Source of the DNA: Lutimonas zeaxanthinifaciens
GTDB taxonomy: Bacteria; Bacteroidota; Bacteroidia; Flavobacteriales; Flavobacteriaceae
Length of the DNA stretch: 64,000 nucleotides
Assembly (NCBI RefSeq): GCF_030503675.1
Contig: NZ_CP129964.1
Coordinates: forward strand, 1,054,001-1,118,000
Direction: 5' to 3'
Below the pieces are notes generated by a model. It made no database searches. It saw nothing but the letters and a program-made list of their open reading frames with translations, and was not told the DNA's origin. Of this stretch, positions 62,897-64,000 are shown piece by piece (within the stretch, counting starts at the first letter, position 1; each line of letters starts with the position of its first letter). The position numbers and the translations under genes were made by a program.

Positions 62897-64000
62897 TTAA
62901 GATCCCCAAAGAGGATTTTGTTGCAATGTACCACTACTTTGGTCAATCGCACCAACTGGTACAGGGAACAAAGTGTGTTTTGCTTCAACAGTAGAAGTCT
63001 TAGGACCAAAGTTTGGAATTGTTCTTGACTCGTTATCAATATAGTCATTCATAACCTGTGGCATAACACCCCATCTTCTTAAATCAAACAGACGGTGACC
63101 TTCCATACCAAGTTCCAATCTTCTTTCCATTCTTACTGCAGTTCTAGCCGCATCCTGAGAACCAAAATCACCTGGCTGATACAATCCAATGTCATAATTA
63201 GCAGCATCAGAACCGTCAGCTGCTTTGATCGTAGTACTGTTCAAAGCTCTTTGACGTACTTCATTCACATAACCTAAGGCTTTTGTCAAATCACTTGTTT
63301 CAACAGCAGCCTCAGCAGCCATAAGAAGTACGTCTGCATATCTGATAAAGTGATAGTTCACACCAGAGTGTTGCTGACCCCAGTTACCAGAACCTTGTAA
63401 TGCGTCTTCACCAGCCCAGTAAACATTCTTTCTACCTAAATAAGGTCCTGAAATATCTCCAAAACCGGCTCTCACCCAGGATTTACCTGGATTGATGTCC
63501 CAGTTGTTATAGTTGATACCACGTCTACCTGCAGTATAATCTACACGAGGATCCAATGGCCCTGTATGAGGCTCAAACGGATCGGTACTTTCTAAACCAG
63601 CATCATTTTTCACATCAGTTTTGTTATAGTCTTCCATTAGTGGTAATCCACCAGAAGTCTGGAAAACGTTTACCAAGTCCTGCGTTGGCTGATAGAATCC
63701 ACAACACCATCCGTTTGGTCCCTGGAAGTTCAAGGTACCACCCTGGTTTCCGTTAGGAGCAAACGCACCACCAAGCGTACTGAATTCAATAGCAAAAATA
63801 GATTCTGGTCCACCTTCACCGGCTTGTCTAAAGTTATCACCGTATTCAGGCAACAAAGAGTAAGCTCCACCATTGATTACTGTTTCCAATAATCCAAGAG
63901 CTGCAGCGTAATCACCTTGATACAATTTTGATTTACCAAGATACGCAGTAGCCGCCCAAGATCTTGCTCTACCTACATCAGACTGATCGTCCGGAAGATT
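62897..64000 (-). CDS. SusD/RagB-family outer-membrane lipoprotein, C-terminal part
   Basis: The frame is open to the window end, so the N-terminal part with the lipoprotein signal is missing. About 367 residues are visible. They show the SusD pattern: RSWAATAYLGKSKLYQGDYAAAL (TPR-like helices), VNYHFIRYADVLLMAAEAAV, YVNEVRQRALNSTTI, RMERRLELGMEGHRLFDLRRWG, and the ending HTLFPVPVGAIDQ with QQNPLWGS. SusD proteins sit on the surface over a SusC barrel and capture glycans or peptides. The substrate is unknown, and the SusC gene would lie beyond the window. Confidence 0.93.
   Translation of the reverse strand, partial: NLPDDQSDVGRARSWAATAYLGKSKLYQGDYAAALGLLETVINGGAYSLLPEYGDNFRQAGEGGPESIFAIEFSTLGGAFAPNGNQGGTLNFQGPNGWCCGFYQPTQDLVNVFQTSGGLPLMEDYNKTDVKNDAGLESTDPFEPHTGPLDPRVDYTAGRRGINYNNWDINPGKSWVRAGFGDISGPYLGRKNVYWAGEDALQGSGNWGQQHSGVNYHFIRYADVLLMAAEAAVETSDLTKALGYVNEVRQRALNSTTIKAADGSDAANYDIGLYQPGDFGSQDAARTAVRMERRLELGMEGHRLFDLRRWGVMPQVMNDYIDNESRTIPNFGPKTSTVEAKHTLFPVPVGAIDQSSGTLQQNPLWGS

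Noticed and set aside
1-64000. tRNA/rRNA genes, CRISPR arrays, insertion sequences, phage or integrative elements
   Set aside because: Scanning by eye found no clover-leaf, no regularly spaced direct repeats, and no transposase, integrase or phage product; short tRNA-like elements could still be missed without a covariance search.

Overview
This window is 64 kb of chromosome from a member of the Bacteroidota, most likely a marine-type Flavobacteriaceae. The phylum call rests on a SusD-family gene, SusD-linked VCBS/ASPIC and LytS/LytTR genes, many short lipoprotein signals, an S46 dipeptidyl-peptidase, DUF4421 and DUF4369 proteins, the hemC-hemD fusion, and promoter-like boxes of the Bacteroidota form TAnnTTTG with an upstream TTG. 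The DNA is AT-rich and coding-dense. I see no rRNA or tRNA gene, CRISPR array, transposase, integrase or phage gene. It reads as ordinary vertically inherited core and near-core genome.

Layout. 1-3.3 kb: the end of an Mrp-type Fe-S ATPase, an Nfu scaffold, then the tyrosine-degradation pair homogentisate dioxygenase and 4-hydroxyphenylpyruvate dioxygenase. 3.3-12 kb: a CotH-like secreted kinase-fold protein diverging from a bestrophin-like channel and a secreted PPP-type phosphatase, comM, a DUF5519 lipoprotein, a translationally coupled PAS/metallo-beta-lactamase pair, a cyclase-family lipoprotein and a metallophosphoesterase. 12.2-17.5 kb: a YwqK/MORN lipoprotein, and a minus-strand operon GntP permease - RidA - D-threonine aldolase-like PLP enzyme - lipocalin-like lipoprotein - M19 dipeptidase, which looks like a D-amino-acid or dipeptide utilisation unit. 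18-24 kb: HAD phosphatase and release factor 2 (no programmed frameshift), then pxpABC (5-oxoprolinase) with a threonine aldolase, and msrA.

24-33.5 kb holds nearly the whole protohaem pathway. A minus-strand operon hemA-hemCD-hemB-hemL-hemE-hemN faces hemH-hemJ across a 350-bp promoter region. 34-41 kb: dicarboxylate/amino-acid symporter, FabH-type synthase, htpG, a VanX-type dipeptidase, a membrane protein and an S1/P1 nuclease. 41-45 kb: a nitrogen operon porin - PII - AmtB whose promoter region carries two near-identical inverted repeats, facing a DUF4177/ribbon-helix-helix gene pair. 45-52.8 kb: secreted peptidases (S46 DPP11-like, M14), DUF4421, DUF819 and DUF4369 proteins. 52.8-57.7 kb: AIM24-like and DUF4442 proteins, then a DUF4870 / PadR / PspC / GIN-domain envelope-stress-like module. 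57.7-64 kb, minus strand: SusD (cut by the window end) - VCBS/ASPIC lipoprotein - LytS-type kinase - LytTR regulator.

I found no clearly new defence or mobile system. The signals most worth checking are the paired inverted repeats upstream of the porin-PII-AmtB operon, the secreted kinase-fold/phosphatase neighbourhood at 3.3-6.4 kb, the D-amino-acid operon, the cysteine-rich insertion in ferrochelatase, and operator-like palindromes upstream of pxpA and the VCBS gene.
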